Shown one piece after another: positions 27,111 to 40,323 of a stretch of DNA of 64,000 bases. The DNA comes from Tetrahymena thermophila SB210 (lineage: Eukaryota > Ciliophora > Oligohymenophorea > Hymenostomatida > Tetrahymenidae), in NCBI RefSeq assembly GCF_000189635.1, contig NW_002476569.1, forward strand, positions 374,727 through 438,726. The letters are read 5' to 3'. The first letter of the stretch is position 1, and each line of letters starts with the position of its first letter. A program made the translations under genes and the position numbers. Under the pieces are notes generated by a model that was not told where the DNA came from, did no database searches, and worked only from the letters and a program-made list of their open reading frames with translations.

Positions 27111-28651
27111 ATCCCAAATAGGGATAAAATGCAATTATAAACACAAAAATTATATAAAATAAATTTGCATTTAAATAAAAAATCTATAAAAATAAAATTT
27201 GCTATCAATAAATCGAAATATATAGAATTAACTGTTGACTATCTCTATTAATATATATAAAGTTATAAAGAAGTATTATAGATACCTTAGCTTTTTAAAG
27301 CCCTATAGAAAGTTTTTTCTTTCATCATATAGTATTTTTGAGTAATTTTTCAGGTAAAAAGAAAATAATCATAAATATTATTTTGCAATTAATTATTCCT
27401 TCAAATTCTTAGCATAAAACAATTTTTTTTTTAATTTTATGATCTTATTTATTCACTAAAAATAATTTCTATGGATAATTATTAGATTATTTAAAATTTT
27501 AAATTTTAACAAGAAGTAATTATAATATTTAATAAAAGAGAAAATTAAATTTTAAAACAAATATTGAGGTAAGTAAATGTATTAAATATTAGTTAGTTTT
27601 AAATACCTAAATTTTTATTTTAAAAATTATTAGAATTATTTGTCTAAATATTAATTAGAATTAATTAGTATCTTTAAATTTAGTATTTTTTATATTTATA
27701 TATAATGTTTTCATTTTATTTTTTTACTTTACTATATTAGTTGATTCTATAAAATTTAAATTACTTTAAATTTCAATAATATCAACATATTTATATTATA
27801 TAAAATTAAAATCTAGAATTTTTATATCTTGAACTATATAAATATCTATTTTAATTGTTTTGTCTATGAATTAATTTAATAATTTTTGTTATGTTTTATC
27901 TTCCTTTCTATATTATTTATAAAAATAAATTAGTGAATTTAATTAAAATTACTTGGATGTTTTAATCTTTTATTTTTCCGAATATTTTTAAATTGATTAT
28001 ATATTGCATTTAAGAAAAATTTAATCAAAGCATTCATCAAAGATATATTAAACTTTTTTATCATCTTTTTTTTTTTCAATTAGAAAATTAGAATGCAAAT
28101 AGAAGTTATTAATTATATTTGGTTTTGTAGACAAGTGTGTTTATTTTCTTAAGTAATAAATTTTTGATAAAAAGTTAAATTATACATGCAACTTAAATAA
28201 TGATGTAAAATAGTTCATTAGTTGATGCAAATAATTTTTTATTTTTAAATGAAGAAATACGTGCAATAACCTTTCAGAGCAAAAAAAATTTGATCTCCTC
28301 AGCTTTAATTAGAAAATTTATTTTTTTGTTTGCTTAGTTTTTAGTTTTTAAAATCAAAATTTAAATGCTGACTGTAATAGCAATTTTAACTTTATGAATC
28401 AAAATAAAAGTTAAACAAAATAGATGAAGATACAAACAAAGATATGATAAAAGATTGAAAGATGAAACGAATGAATGAACACAGAAAAACTAGAAGTGTT
28501 AATGGATTAACTGAGTTTATTATTGATTAATAATGCATTGTTGATTAAAAATACAATTGTTGCAACTTTTATTGAGAAAAATTAAATTATTTTGTTAGCT
28601 TTTAAGTGTATATTTATTTATTTAATAGCTATTTTATTTAACTTTAATAAA
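27111..28651. other. Convergent intergenic region
   Basis: About 1.54 kb between the stop of the + strand gene and the stop of the - strand carrier gene, so it holds two 3' ends. It is AT-rich. A short, less AT-rich patch at about 28255-28310 (GTGCAATAACCTTTCAGAGC) stands out slightly but matches no RNA I know. Confidence 0.55.
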
Positions 28652-29566
28652 TCAATTCTTCTATTTGCCATAAGAATCCAACCAGTGCTTGAATTCGTCG
28701 TAAAGGACAAGAACTAATGCAGAACCAACTGATCTGTAAACGTTGGACAAGTTACCCTTGAAGAAACCATTGATACCTTCTTGAGCATGGACTTTTTTGA
28801 AACAATCAATTGTGCCGTTATAATCTTTAGTTCCTTTACCAGATTGCATCATAAGTCTTCTACGGACTGTATCAAGAGGATATGAGACGGTTTCAGAGAA
28901 AGTGACACAAACTTAGGCGAAGAAGAACTTAACGAAAAGGTTTGCCTTTCTTTAGTCTTCACCAAATGCCCATCTTTTACCAGTATCGAAAGTACCAAAG
29001 TACAAAGCTCTGTAAACAAAGATACCGACGAGTGAAACGCTCAAACCTCTATAAATACCTTGAAGACCGTCAGTCTTGAAAGTCTTTGCAACACAGTCGA
29101 TTAAACCCTTATATTAACGACCAACATCGTTAGCTAATCTAGTTCTGCAGTAATCAAGAGGGTAAACAAACATCATAGAAGTAGCACCAGCCATACCACC
29201 AGCAAGAGTGTTACCTAAGAAGAATTATAACTTTTGAGTTTCAGCATTAATTCCCTTAACGAAGGATCTTTGGAAGAAATCCTTAGTGGCAAAGTTAATA
29301 GCAGTGGTGGGGAAATATCTGATGACGTTAGCCAAGTTACCCTTCCAGAGAGAAAGAGGGCCTTCTTCTTTGACACAACGAACGAAACAATTACCAATAC
29401 TTGTGTAAGGGTTATTCTTCAATTCAGGAATGGTATGTTGACTTTACATCAAAAGCTTAACTCTTTCGATGGGAGCACATACGGTCTTGGCGATGGCACC
29501 AGCGGTACCACCCATAAGCAAATCCTTGACGAATTGGCTACCTTGTCCTTGCTAGCTATGTGACAT
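28652..29566 (-). CDS. Mitochondrial ADP/ATP carrier (adenine nucleotide translocase)
   Basis: A single-exon frame of 305 codons (304 residues) exchanges matrix ATP for cytosolic ADP across the inner mitochondrial membrane. Three mitochondrial-carrier repeats are plain: [10 protein letters not shown] (residues 31-40), [11 protein letters not shown] in the second repeat and [13 protein letters not shown] in the third. RRRLMM at residues 235-240 is the signature of ADP/ATP carriers, usually RRRMMM; the M-to-L change is conservative. Length equals the usual ~300 residues. Six helices are expected. Gln is encoded by CAA as well as TAA/TAG, and codons often end in C (GTC, ACC, TTC, AAC), unlike the neighbouring genes. 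Such bias marks highly expressed ciliate genes. No intron was seen. Confidence 0.97.
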
Positions 29567-31195
29567 TTCTGTTTTCCTATTTAGCTTTTATTTTGAATTT
29601 AATCAAATAATTGGTTCTTTTTCTATTTAGAATCCTTTTTTTTAATTACAAAATTATTTATTATATTATTTTTCAACTTGCCTTTTTATTTAATTTATTC
29701 GTTTACAAACAAGCAAGCAATCAATCAAAAAATAATTAAATAAACTAATTAATAAATAAATAAATAAAAAGCAAATATTTATTCATTTATTTTTTCTTCC
29801 TTTTAATCTTTTACTCAAATATTTATTGATATCTGCCACTCTTATTTTAAAGTTTGCTATCTATTTTTCGCGCATTAATACTAGACTCCATTCATTCTTT
29901 CATTAACTAATTCACTTATTGATATATTAATTATTTTCATCAATCACTTAATTTTTCAATAATTTTGATAAATCTTTAATAAAATTTATTAAGTATCCAC
30001 ATTATTTAAAATCAATTAGATAGTTAGTCATTCAATATCTTTCTTATGAATTGATAAATATAGTATTAATTCATTATTTAATGCTGATTTTAACCTTTCA
30101 ATTTTATTATTCTTTATTTAGTAATAGATTAAAGCTACTCATTCAAAAAATAATTTCTCTCTTTTTCTCCTGATAAAAAGTATTTATAGCCCAATTCAAA
30201 TAATTTCAACTCAAAAATCAATTAAAAGCACTACCTATTTCTATTTTCATAGATTAGATTAACTTAAGCTTGCTTAATTTTGTAGAATCATAGAAATTTT
30301 CTTGATTATTTCTTTTTAACAGGTACTCGACTATTTCGTCACCTAAAACTCAACGATGATGTATTAATACATTCTAAACATATTAAAAAATAAATTGAGC
30401 TAAAAAATGTAATATAAAAAACCCTTAACATTTAACTCAACGAAATTATTTCAAAAAATAAAAATGAATTCAACTAGAATGAAAAAATATCATTCTATTT
30501 CTTCATTATTTATACTAAAATAAATAATTAAATCTCAAAACTCTTTTATGAAAATTTCTGATTAAATTATTAATTTTAGAGGAACATTTTTTACTTCAAA
30601 TTTATCTTCAAAAAGATATTTCTTTTGCAATATTTCAAACTATCTTAAGATATGCTTTTGTTTTTTCCACAAAATTTCTCCAACAATTTTATTCAATTTG
30701 TTAAAATTTTAGCTTCATCTTAAAATTTTCTAATAAATCAAGCAATTCGCATTTTTATTATAATATCCATATAATCATTGTATTTAATAATTTTATAATT
30801 TATATTTTTGCTCTTACCTCAATATTCAAAGTAAAATTAAAATTAATAATTTATTTTTAAATAATTCCAAAATCATCCCATTTGTCAATATTTGAAGCTT
30901 ATCTGATAGAATATATAAACAAATATTTTTTTTATTAATAAAATTCTTTTATATTTAAAAGTCTGATTTAGTTACTTATATTGAGGACATTCAAATGTTC
31001 TCTTTATTAATGTTTTTAAATCATCAAAGATAATAAATAAATCTACTAACTATTAAAAGAAATTAAAAACTTAAAAAATTTAAACTATTTATCTGATTAA
31101 AATATTTTTTATTTTTAAGTATAAAAAGGTTTTTTTTCTAAAAAATTAATGCAATTTAAACAAAATTATATAAATGCAAATTAACTTTAATTCAT
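29567..31195. other. Gene-free stretch upstream of the carrier gene
   Basis: About 1.63 kb of AT-rich DNA. The part next to 29567 should be the promoter of the highly expressed carrier gene; the part next to 31196 should be the 3' UTR of gene D. It contains a short TAAA run near 29750 and poly-T tracts. No gene seen. Confidence 0.6.
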
Positions 31196-34100
31196 TCATA
31201 CGAATTAACATAGAAATAAAAATATTAATAATATTATTTTGAATATTGAATTATTAGCAAAAGTGTTTGAATTTTAATCTTTGTTTCCATATTAAATGTA
31301 AGAAAAAGTTATTAAATTATTTGGATTATTTTACTATTTGAGTTAAAGAGATGATATAACTTTTTGAGTAGAAATTTAATCTTTAAAAACCTGTACTTTG
31401 ACAAATATGTTATCTGAAATTGTTAGCGATAAATATTCTGTACTATTGCAATACTAAATGTCAAAATTGAAGTTGTTTTATTCACTTATATATTAAGGGA
31501 AATTAAAATAATTTTTTATGTCTAAAGTTTCAGCTGATTGTATGAGATAAATATTTGATTATTATACTTGGCTTGAGTAAAGAGTAACAATTTATTATGT
31601 TTTATATTAATTGTATCCAATAAAAACGGTATATTGATTGCCCTTGAACCCTAAAATAAAATAAGAGAATGCGTCTTAGTAATAATATTAATAGGCTTAA
31701 ATTATTTCAAGCTATTTACTTGCATTAATACTAAAAGTTATATCATATATGAAAGAATTTCTAAAAGCTATTAAAAATTGAGTGTCTTAATACTACTGAA
31801 TTGAATAAATGTAATCATCTTTTTATACAATAAAACTAAATTGTTTTAAAAGATCTTAAATATTGTAAACTCTAACATCATCACTGTTTCTATCTATCTG
31901 TTAAATCAGCCCTGAAGGATAAATCAAAATTTGAGTATTATATTCATTTAAAACATGAATATTCATCAAAGAATAGAAACTATTACTTTGCTTTAACAAA
32001 GAGACTTCTTTGTTCTTATCATTAAAATTTAGTAAATATGGTTACATAGAATCATGTAAGTAAATGTAAATTAAACCCTGATAGCTAATTATTCTAATGA
32101 ATTAAGAAATTTAAATTTCTGATTAATTCAGATTATAAATATCTGGACGTGAAACCTAAGCATTTTTAATTATTTCTCCACTAATTTGGTATTAAATTTT
32201 ATATCTATAAATTTTTTCATAACAAATAACGTACAGATTGAAATGATAGAATTCATCAAAATATTCAATTGATGCTTTATCATCTAAAATTTAGCAACGC
32301 TTAAAATTTCCTATTATTCTAAAAAAACTATTTATGTCTTCTTCAAGGAGTCTGATAGTTGCTTATTAGTTATAAAGAATACTAAAAATCTTATCAATAT
32401 TTTCATTGTCTCTATAAACGATGATTCTATTAATGACACTAGAATACTAATCACTTTCCCAACCTAAAATACAACTATTGAAAATCTATGTATCACAAAA
32501 ATAGTTTTCTGTGTCTTCATATTTTTATTTGTTTCCAATCCTTTATATAAATTTCTAAATAGTAAATTTTCCATGATCAACTATTCCATATTTTGTATTA
32601 GCGTCTCTATTCACAATAATTGTTATTCGGAGCTAGTTCATTTCTTAACTTTACAATTAGCTCATGTTTTAAATTACCTCTAATTACTTTTTCATTATCC
32701 TTGTTCTAAATTATGAATCTTATTGATTAGCTATCGAAACCAATATTTCACTACTAAATTGTAAATTTTAATTGAATTGATCCACACCTATATTAATATC
32801 ATATAAAACGCTTACTTCATTAAGAACAATAATAGAAGATTCAGAATTAATTGAATACAAGATATTAGGAGCGATAACTGTTTTTTTAGGATCAAAAGTC
32901 AAAGTTGTAAAGAGCTAATTTGACCACGATTTACTATTTATCCTGTATAAGTAAAAAGTATTTTTTTATGTAGATTAAATATATGCATATTCTTAAATTG
33001 AATGTCTTTTTGGGATGATTATTCCATTATTACTCACAGGATGGTTGGAATCAATTTATAAATTTCTCATAAAATAAGGAGTTTTGGTTTTAAAATTATT
33101 ATATGAGTATTATGCAATAGTTTTGAGAGGATCATCAATAACTGTAATCAAAAAGGAGTTCATAAATAGAGTCAGCTATTATTCTTTGCCTTGGATAATA
33201 GTTGGAACATTTATCTCGCCAATTAATCCTTAATTAATATAATTGTAAGCAATAATTGACTAACTGTTGTAGATAAACAATACTCCTTAGATGCATATTA
33301 AGTTGGGATTTTTTGAAAAAATAGCTGATAAATCTGTAGTACTAATTATTTGAGCGTATTCACTTTTTTAAAATCTGAAAATATATTAAGTAATTTTTTC
33401 ACCACAAAAAGTAAATAATATTCTGTAAGCAGGATCAGTAGCAAATGCGAAATTTGATTCAGCGCATGATACTTATATTTAGTTTAACTGAAATTACTCC
33501 CCATCAGAAAAGTGAACAAATGGAATAAAAATACTAAATTCAGATTAATTTTTGTTAATTTTAAGAGTGAAAGAACCTTAATTATCAATTTGGTTAATTG
33601 AGTAATAAATCCAAGTTTAGCAATTCAATAATTAGATTCTTCCTTATGGTTAACTACTTTGCAAAATAGCTGATGTTTTTGCCCCATATAGGTCATAGAC
33701 TTAGCCTATATTTGGTAAATCTTTAGAACACAAGAAAATTGAAGAAAAATATCCATCTGTTTGATAACAAGTACAATTTTGATCTAATTTAATTTAATCA
33801 GTATTCTTTACCTCTAAATATTTAATAACTTTATAATTTGAAATCATATTTGGATCTACATAATCAGTGGCAATTAAATTAACATCTGATCCTTAAATAT
33901 AATCTTCAATAGGAATGATGTACTAACCTATTTATGAGAAATTTTGAATTGTTTTTTGTAAACTAATCTAGCTTTATGAAAAAAATATTTAATTTTGTTC
34001 ATCAATCTTAGGTACTATCTATAATTAATAAGTAGTTTATGATGTTGTTTTAATAGATAGTTCAATAGGTAAAATTGTCATAGAATCAGTTTATATAACA

Positions 34101-35344
34101 ATTTATGGTATATTTATTTCAGCTGATATAGTAATCGAGTATTTATTGATATTATTATATATGTAAAGTAAAATTTTATTACCTACATTAAGAGTAAATT
34201 TAATACTTAATCTATCTTCACATACTTGTTTTTAATAAACTGCTAATTACTTATCAATATCAAATAAATATAAATAATTATCAGAAAACAAAACCATTAA
34301 TTTTGATGAAATAAATTCTATCATTTAAAATTATTATAATTTAAATTATTTTATTGATTATTATTAAAGTGGTTACTATATTATACTCTCATTTGAAATA
34401 AATTTAAATATTGTTAAATCCTTATTAGCTATCAAGCAAATAATTAGATTGTTTCCTATCCTTTTTGCCTACATATAATCAATCTTCAAATTAGATAAAT
34501 TATTTAACTTTATTACTTAAAAGACAAGGCTTTCATCAGTAAAATCTAGTGACGCTACTTTAATAAATGAAGAACTCATAGATCTGCAGTATTTAAATAA
34601 GTATTTTCCAGTGTCAACTTAAAATTGCTCAATTTAGCATTGTTCAAATACGCTTTTAAGGAATACTTATTTGAATTAAGAGTCTAACTTTATTAGTTAG
34701 TATTCTCCAGCGTCTGCCTAAATTATATAGATATATTTCTATGGTCCAGGTATTGCAATATGCTTAAAGAGTGTTATATTGTCTAGAGGATTTATTTCAA
34801 TCTAACCTTAAGAATTTATTTAGTATCTAAAGGACTTAGATTAATTATCCACATTAGTATATGAAACGAATCCTTAGGATTTTGAATAAAAGCTTCCATA
34901 AAAGGACTAAGCTCTTTCTTTAACTATGTCTAACTATTAGTAAATAGATGCTACTAATTTCAAGCATGAACATCCAAAATCTATGGAAAATTACTGATAT
35001 ATGAGAAGAATTTAAAGATATGATTGACTTAAATATTATTATTTGACTGAAATAATATATTTTGATGAATCTCCTGAATCTATAGAAGCTAAATAATCTA
35101 ATAATGGTAATTAATCTTAATAAGTTTAGAATTATTAATATGGCTAAAGTATTTAGGCTTATGCGGCATCCGCTAAATTCACTTCAATTATAGGTTCTGA
35201 TACAAACTCATTTAGATATGAGATGTATTATTCATTTTGTTGTATGATTAAATACTTCTATGTATTAACTATTTAGGTCTTTATACTCTAACTAAATATA
35301 AAAAACAAAAGTACTAAACAAATTATTCTTCCTTTTTTTGTCAT
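31196..35344 (-). CDS. Gene D: secreted 1382-residue protein, probably GPI-anchored; paralogue of gene F
   Basis: One uninterrupted frame of 1383 codons with TAA/TAG as Gln, ending at TGA 31196-31198. The start at 35344 gives a signal peptide (KKGRIICLVLLFFIFSQS). The C-terminus ends in a hydrophobic stretch with no tail (NNSIFKIILLIFLFLCQFV), the form of a GPI-attachment signal. The middle is built of short beta-rich repeats resembling propeller blades, for example SSKLMVLFSDNYLYLFDID. A strongly conserved block shared with F includes NSFLITVI, QYSYN.FKT, FMRNLQIDS and GIIIPKR. The absence of introns over 4.1 kb contrasts with genes A and B. Extracellular membrane attachment is inferred; ligand unknown. 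No family recognised. Confidence 0.87.
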
Positions 35345-36731
35345 AAATATGATTATTAGCTTTTTATATTTAATTTATTTTTAACAAAATTTAATATAAA
35401 AAACATTTGTAAATATATTTATTGATTTTTATATCCTAAATCGATTATATATTATGCTAAAAATAATCTGATTCAAATTTACCATAAACTTTTCTTACAT
35501 TTTTCATAATAGGTATGCCTCCTTATTAAAAAAAGCAAACTGATTTAATTGTTTACATATTTATACACTAATAAATAATAATTATAAAGTTAGTATATGG
35601 AATGACTTTCAACTATTGCTTAACAACATGACAATAATGTAATTCTTTTACATATTTCAAAAATATATTAATTTTTAATTAAATAAATATAAATATGAGA
35701 TAAAAATTGAATTAAAATAAGTATTTAAAAAATTATTTTATTCAAAATTTATTAGAAAGAAGTTATTTAAATCTAAATAAAAAATTGTATAAATTTATAA
35801 TTTTTCCTATACCTATTTTCGAATAAATATTTATATAGTAATATATAATAGAACAATAAATATTATTCAATGAAATAAAAAAAAATAAAAAAAGGTTTTG
35901 AATTTTTTAAATTATTTTTAATTTTGGAATAAATTAAATAAAGAAGCTATAACAATTTTAGACCATGATTTTTAAAGTTTAAAATGGCGAGGATAATAAT
36001 AAATAAAATATTTTATAAAAGATGAAATAAGAGGTATACTTATTAAAAAATGATGCTTATTTTATTAACATACATGATTATAAAAATTAAGATTCAATTA
36101 ATTATTTTTTAGTAAAGCTAGAAAAATCATAAAAACAAATATTTAATTTTGTTAACAAAGAATAATCAAATTTATTAATGATTATTTAATAAATTTGATG
36201 GATTTTATAAATTAAAATATTTTATTTTATTAATTTCCTGCTAATCATAATTTATTATCAAAATAATTTTGGTAATTACTCATAATATAAATAAATACAA
36301 ATCTTTAAATAAAAATTAAATATTTTCAAATATCTAATCAATATTCTTTTAGTATGATATTCTGAAATATTTGATGAGAAGTAAAAAAAATAATAGTGTG
36401 TAATTTGATCTACAATACAAATTTCTTTTATTCTTATCTATTTTTATAATGCAAATAACTTTACATTCGCAATTTCTAAATAATAATAAAAATAAAAAAT
36501 GAATGTTATTTTATATACATATTATAAAAATTATTCAGGATTAACTAATCTATTTTAAACATTGCAATTAAATTAATTAAAGCAGTCCTTATTGTTTTTT
36601 AATTATTTACTTTTTGATAAATTTATGATTCATTTTCCAAACAACTTTAAATAATTTAATTAAATAACTATTAATTAAGTAACTATTTAAAAGCAAAAAG
36701 TAGAGTTAACATCACTTAAACAATCTCAGTA
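35345..36731. other. Divergent intergenic region between gene D and the channel gene
   Basis: About 1.39 kb of AT-rich DNA between divergent starts; it should carry both promoters. No gene, structured RNA or recognisable motif was found. Confidence 0.6.
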
Positions 36732-39700
36732 ATGATTGATAAATCATCATTATAAAGCTCAAATTCAAATTTGCATAACTGTGAAAAGCTCGATCTAACA
36801 AATTTAAAAGGTAAAAGTGAGAAGGAAATAATATATGTATAAGCTTATGAGCTTAATTCTATTTAGAATGGGTCTGATTTGCTTGGCTTAAAGATAACAA
36901 GTCAAAATGTTGATAATAGCTTAGATATTAAAAATTGTTAAATTTTAGAGGATTCATCAAAATATTAAAAGATTAGTAATAACTAAAGTGAATCTTAATC
37001 CCAGAATATTAGCAATTCTTTTAGAAGAAGAAATGGATAATCTGCTTTACTTTCACCCATTTCTAATAAAGCGAGGTGCTAATAAGACCTTAAAAAGAGT
37101 TATCTGTTTTAATTAAATAAATAGGCTTTGAACAACAATAATAATATAAATAAAAATGGAAATTTAGGTGTGATTTTCAAATTTGACATCAAGCACTTAT
37201 AAAGAGTAAGGAAGTAGATAAAATATTTTTATGATTTGTTTACTCAGAGCGGAAGAATATTTTATTTTGAGCAAAAAAAGATAAGAAATAGAATTAATGA
37301 TAAATGTGATGCATTTGAGGATAAAAGCAATAAATTTTTAAAATTGTTGTACATACTTAATTAAAATTTACCTTTTCTTTCATCAATAATGAAAGTCCTC
37401 TCATCTATCCCTTTAATTGATCCGGATGGGATCTCAAATTTCATATTTACTTTTATCTTTTGTACTTATAACACATTATTTTATATATTTTATACGCTCT
37501 TTGGAATATTTAAAGCTCCTGAGAACATATGTATTGTGTTAGATTATGTCACTATTATATTTTGGATAGCTGAGATTTTAGTTAAGCTCAACACTAGCAT
37601 ACTTATTAATAAGCAGACTATAAGTAACAAGAGAAAAGAAATCTTTTTGAAATACTTTAAATAGCGATTCTTCTTTGACATTGTTCCTCTTTTAATGATT
37701 GGAGTTATTTAATAGTAGAAATATGAGGTTTAGCTTTTTTTGAGGTTAATTATCTGCATAAAGTTTAAAAATCAATTTAAAGACGCTGAAATGATTTAAA
37801 AATTCTTTGTGATGACATTCTAAAACTACTACGTCATATAACTAGTCAATTTAATTATTAAGCTGTTTTTAATAGGTCACACAATTGCTTATTTCTACTA
37901 CATAATAGGTCTAGTAGAATTAGAGTACTTAGGAGAACCATAAACATGGTTTGGAGATAGTGTTTCTAATGATTTGGTATGGTGGAAGCTATATTTAGAG
38001 GCTTTATTTTGGTCTTTAACTCTGATGATAACAGGCTCAAATACAGCAACTACTGCATTTCAATAATTTTATGCCACATTTATTATGCTTTTTACATCTA
38101 TTGTATTTGGGTATATTTTGAATGTGATTGGAGTTATTCTTGAAGAAATCGATGAAAAAAATGAAAAGAAGAGAAAAGATTTGAATGTAATAAATGAGTA
38201 TATGAGACAAAAAAAAATATCAAAGTAAATTATATACTTTGATTAATAGATTATATTATAATTAATTAATTAATTATTTTAAATCAATAGGAATCTTTAG
38301 AAAAAAGTTAATAATAATATTGAATATTACTATGAAAAGAATTTAAAGAAAATTGATGAAGAAACTGGTTTAGTATTAAGCAAAATATCAAAAGAATTAA
38401 ATGACTAACTTTTTGAAGAATACAGCAAATAAATCATATCTCGAATTCCTCTTTTAAAAAATAACTTTTCTGAAGAAGCTCTCAGTGAAATAAGATATTC
38501 TTTTGAAAAAGCTTTCTATCTCCCTAATTAAATGATTCATATCCAAAATAGTGACCATTCAAATGATCTTCTATTTATTGTGGAAGGATAAGGTAATATT
38601 TTTAAGAAATTTTGATATCTACTAATGAAAATGTGTTTAATAATCACTTGCTATTTTATAAAAATATGACTAATAAAGGTTATTGAAAAATTAACTGAAA
38701 TTAAATTTCGTTAAATTTATTTTTTTATATTTGAAAAAGAAAAAATGAATAATTTATCTAATTCCTAAAATTCTTCCTTTAATGAAATATTTTTTTTTAT
38801 AAGTTGAGGTAAAAAAAAACTTTGATTAAAGCTAACCTGATAAGTAGATAAAAATTTTCAAATGTAAAAAAGATAATACAGTAAGCGCTTTTAACTTTTT
38901 TACAGGGTTCAGTAGAGATTATTGTATAAAATCATTGGGTTTTACCAAAATTATTAAAATAAAAAGAGATGAATTCATCAATTATTTAAGGAAATACGAA
39001 AAAGATTTTGAAACATTTAATTAAATAAAAGATAAATTTATTTATGATAGCAATTTTGTAGATATTGGACATTAATGCCATTACTGTAATCAGAGAACTC
39101 ATTTAGAAATTGAGTGTCCGTTTGTCTTTTTTAACAAGCAGCATTGTTCTTTAAAATCAGTTTTTTAAAAAAACAGAAGTTAAGAGAGATAGAAAATACA
39201 TCGTAAAATGTTTAATATGAATTCTATTCTAAATAATAAAAAAGTAATTGACTCTACTATTATCTTCCTTTAAGATTTTTCTTTAAATCAGATTGAAGAA
39301 AATTAAAATGATATTTTAACTGATTTATTTTCAGACAGATTTTATGAAGATTCTTCAGTTGAAAATTAATTCAGTATTAAACTTTAAAATAATACCAATG
39401 ATATTCATGATGAAAATGACATAAACAATAAACAAGAAATTAAGCATCAAATTAGTAGTGAAGAAGTCAAAAGTTAATAAAGCTCTAAAAAATAATTAGC
39501 TTTTCTAAAAAAAAGCAAAAACAATAATATTTTAAAGAAAGATCCTTTTAGGTCTGATTAGTTAAATATCTCTCCTCACATCATGCATATGAATAGCCGG
39601 AAAAATTATTTTTCTGAAATCTAAACATAGAATAGCTGTTGTGTTTAAAGTATCTACCAAATGTTAGTAATTTATCCAATCTTTTTCAATTTTTAATTAT

Positions 39701-40323
39701 TAAAAAATCTTACAAAAAAAGGGCTTAAGAAATAAACAATAACTTAATTAACAAAATGAAAAAATTATTTTATATTTTACTCTTTTAAAATTGTAATTTT
39801 TATAATTTATTATTTTTACTTTTAAAAATATATAAATTTACAATTTAAGTCACATAAAATAAAAAATTTTTTTTATTAAAATATCAAAATTAACATTTAA
39901 ATATTTAATTATTAATGTAATTTTAAATAGAATGATAAAATTTCAAGCGAAAATCAGAAAAACATGAATAATTTATCATAGATTACTCATAAAAACCTTT
40001 TAGCATAAAATTCTTAACAATTAGTTGAAGAAGAGGAACTTAGTTCATTAATTTTAAAAGAAAAAAAGTGCAAAAAATAAGATAATTAAATGAAGAGTGA
40101 TAGTAAATAAGAATTTTAGGCCTTTTTTACAAAAAAAATATCTAAAATTAAGTCAAGCAATGTTTTAGATTAAAATGAAGAAAAATTTGAATGGCTATTT
40201 GAAAAGATGTAAGACTTTAAATATTACTACATAACTGGAAATTCTAAATTTATAATTAAAAGGCATAATAAATTTATTAAATAAAATAAAAAAAAGTACT
40301 TAAAAAATGAAAAAAAGCAGTGA
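36732..40323 (+). CDS. Gene E: cyclic-nucleotide-type cation channel with CCHC zinc knuckle
   Basis: Exons: 36732-38224, 38291-38592, 38740-38802 (tentative), 38906-39666 and 39931-40323; about 1003 residues. A cytoplasmic N-terminus of about 219 residues precedes six membrane segments. The putative S4 (EVQLFLRLIICIKFKNQF) has few basic residues. The pore reads WSLTLMITGSN near residue 430, without the GYG or GFG filter of K+ channels, and is followed by FIMLFTSIVFGYILNVIGVI as S6. A cyclic-nucleotide-binding-like part follows (LLFIVEGQ..FNEIFFFI..FSRDYCIKSLGFTKIIKIKR), short in my model. Then comes a CX2CX4HX4C knuckle at 39076-39117. The C-terminal exon ends in FEWLFEKMQDFKYYYITGN. This fits the large ciliate channel families. 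Plasma or ciliary membrane location is inferred. Splicing at 38593-38905 is uncertain. Confidence 0.85.
39076..39117 (+). other. CCHC zinc-knuckle motif within the channel gene
   Basis: The translated motif is CHYCNQRTHLEIEC, an exact C-X2-C-X4-H-X4-C pattern followed by P. It lies about 50 residues after the cyclic-nucleotide-binding-like region. CCHC knuckles usually bind one zinc and single-stranded nucleic acid or protein; here a structural or protein-contact role on the cytosolic side is more likely (inference). Confidence 0.8.

Noticed and set aside
28255-28310. Less AT-rich patch as a possible snRNA or snoRNA
   Set aside because: No C/D or H/ACA boxes and no match to U1-U6 sequences I know; left unannotated.
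29234-29563. 109-codon frame on the + strand
   Set aside because: It lies antisense to the ADP/ATP carrier and is open because of that gene's codon use; its protein has no sensible features.
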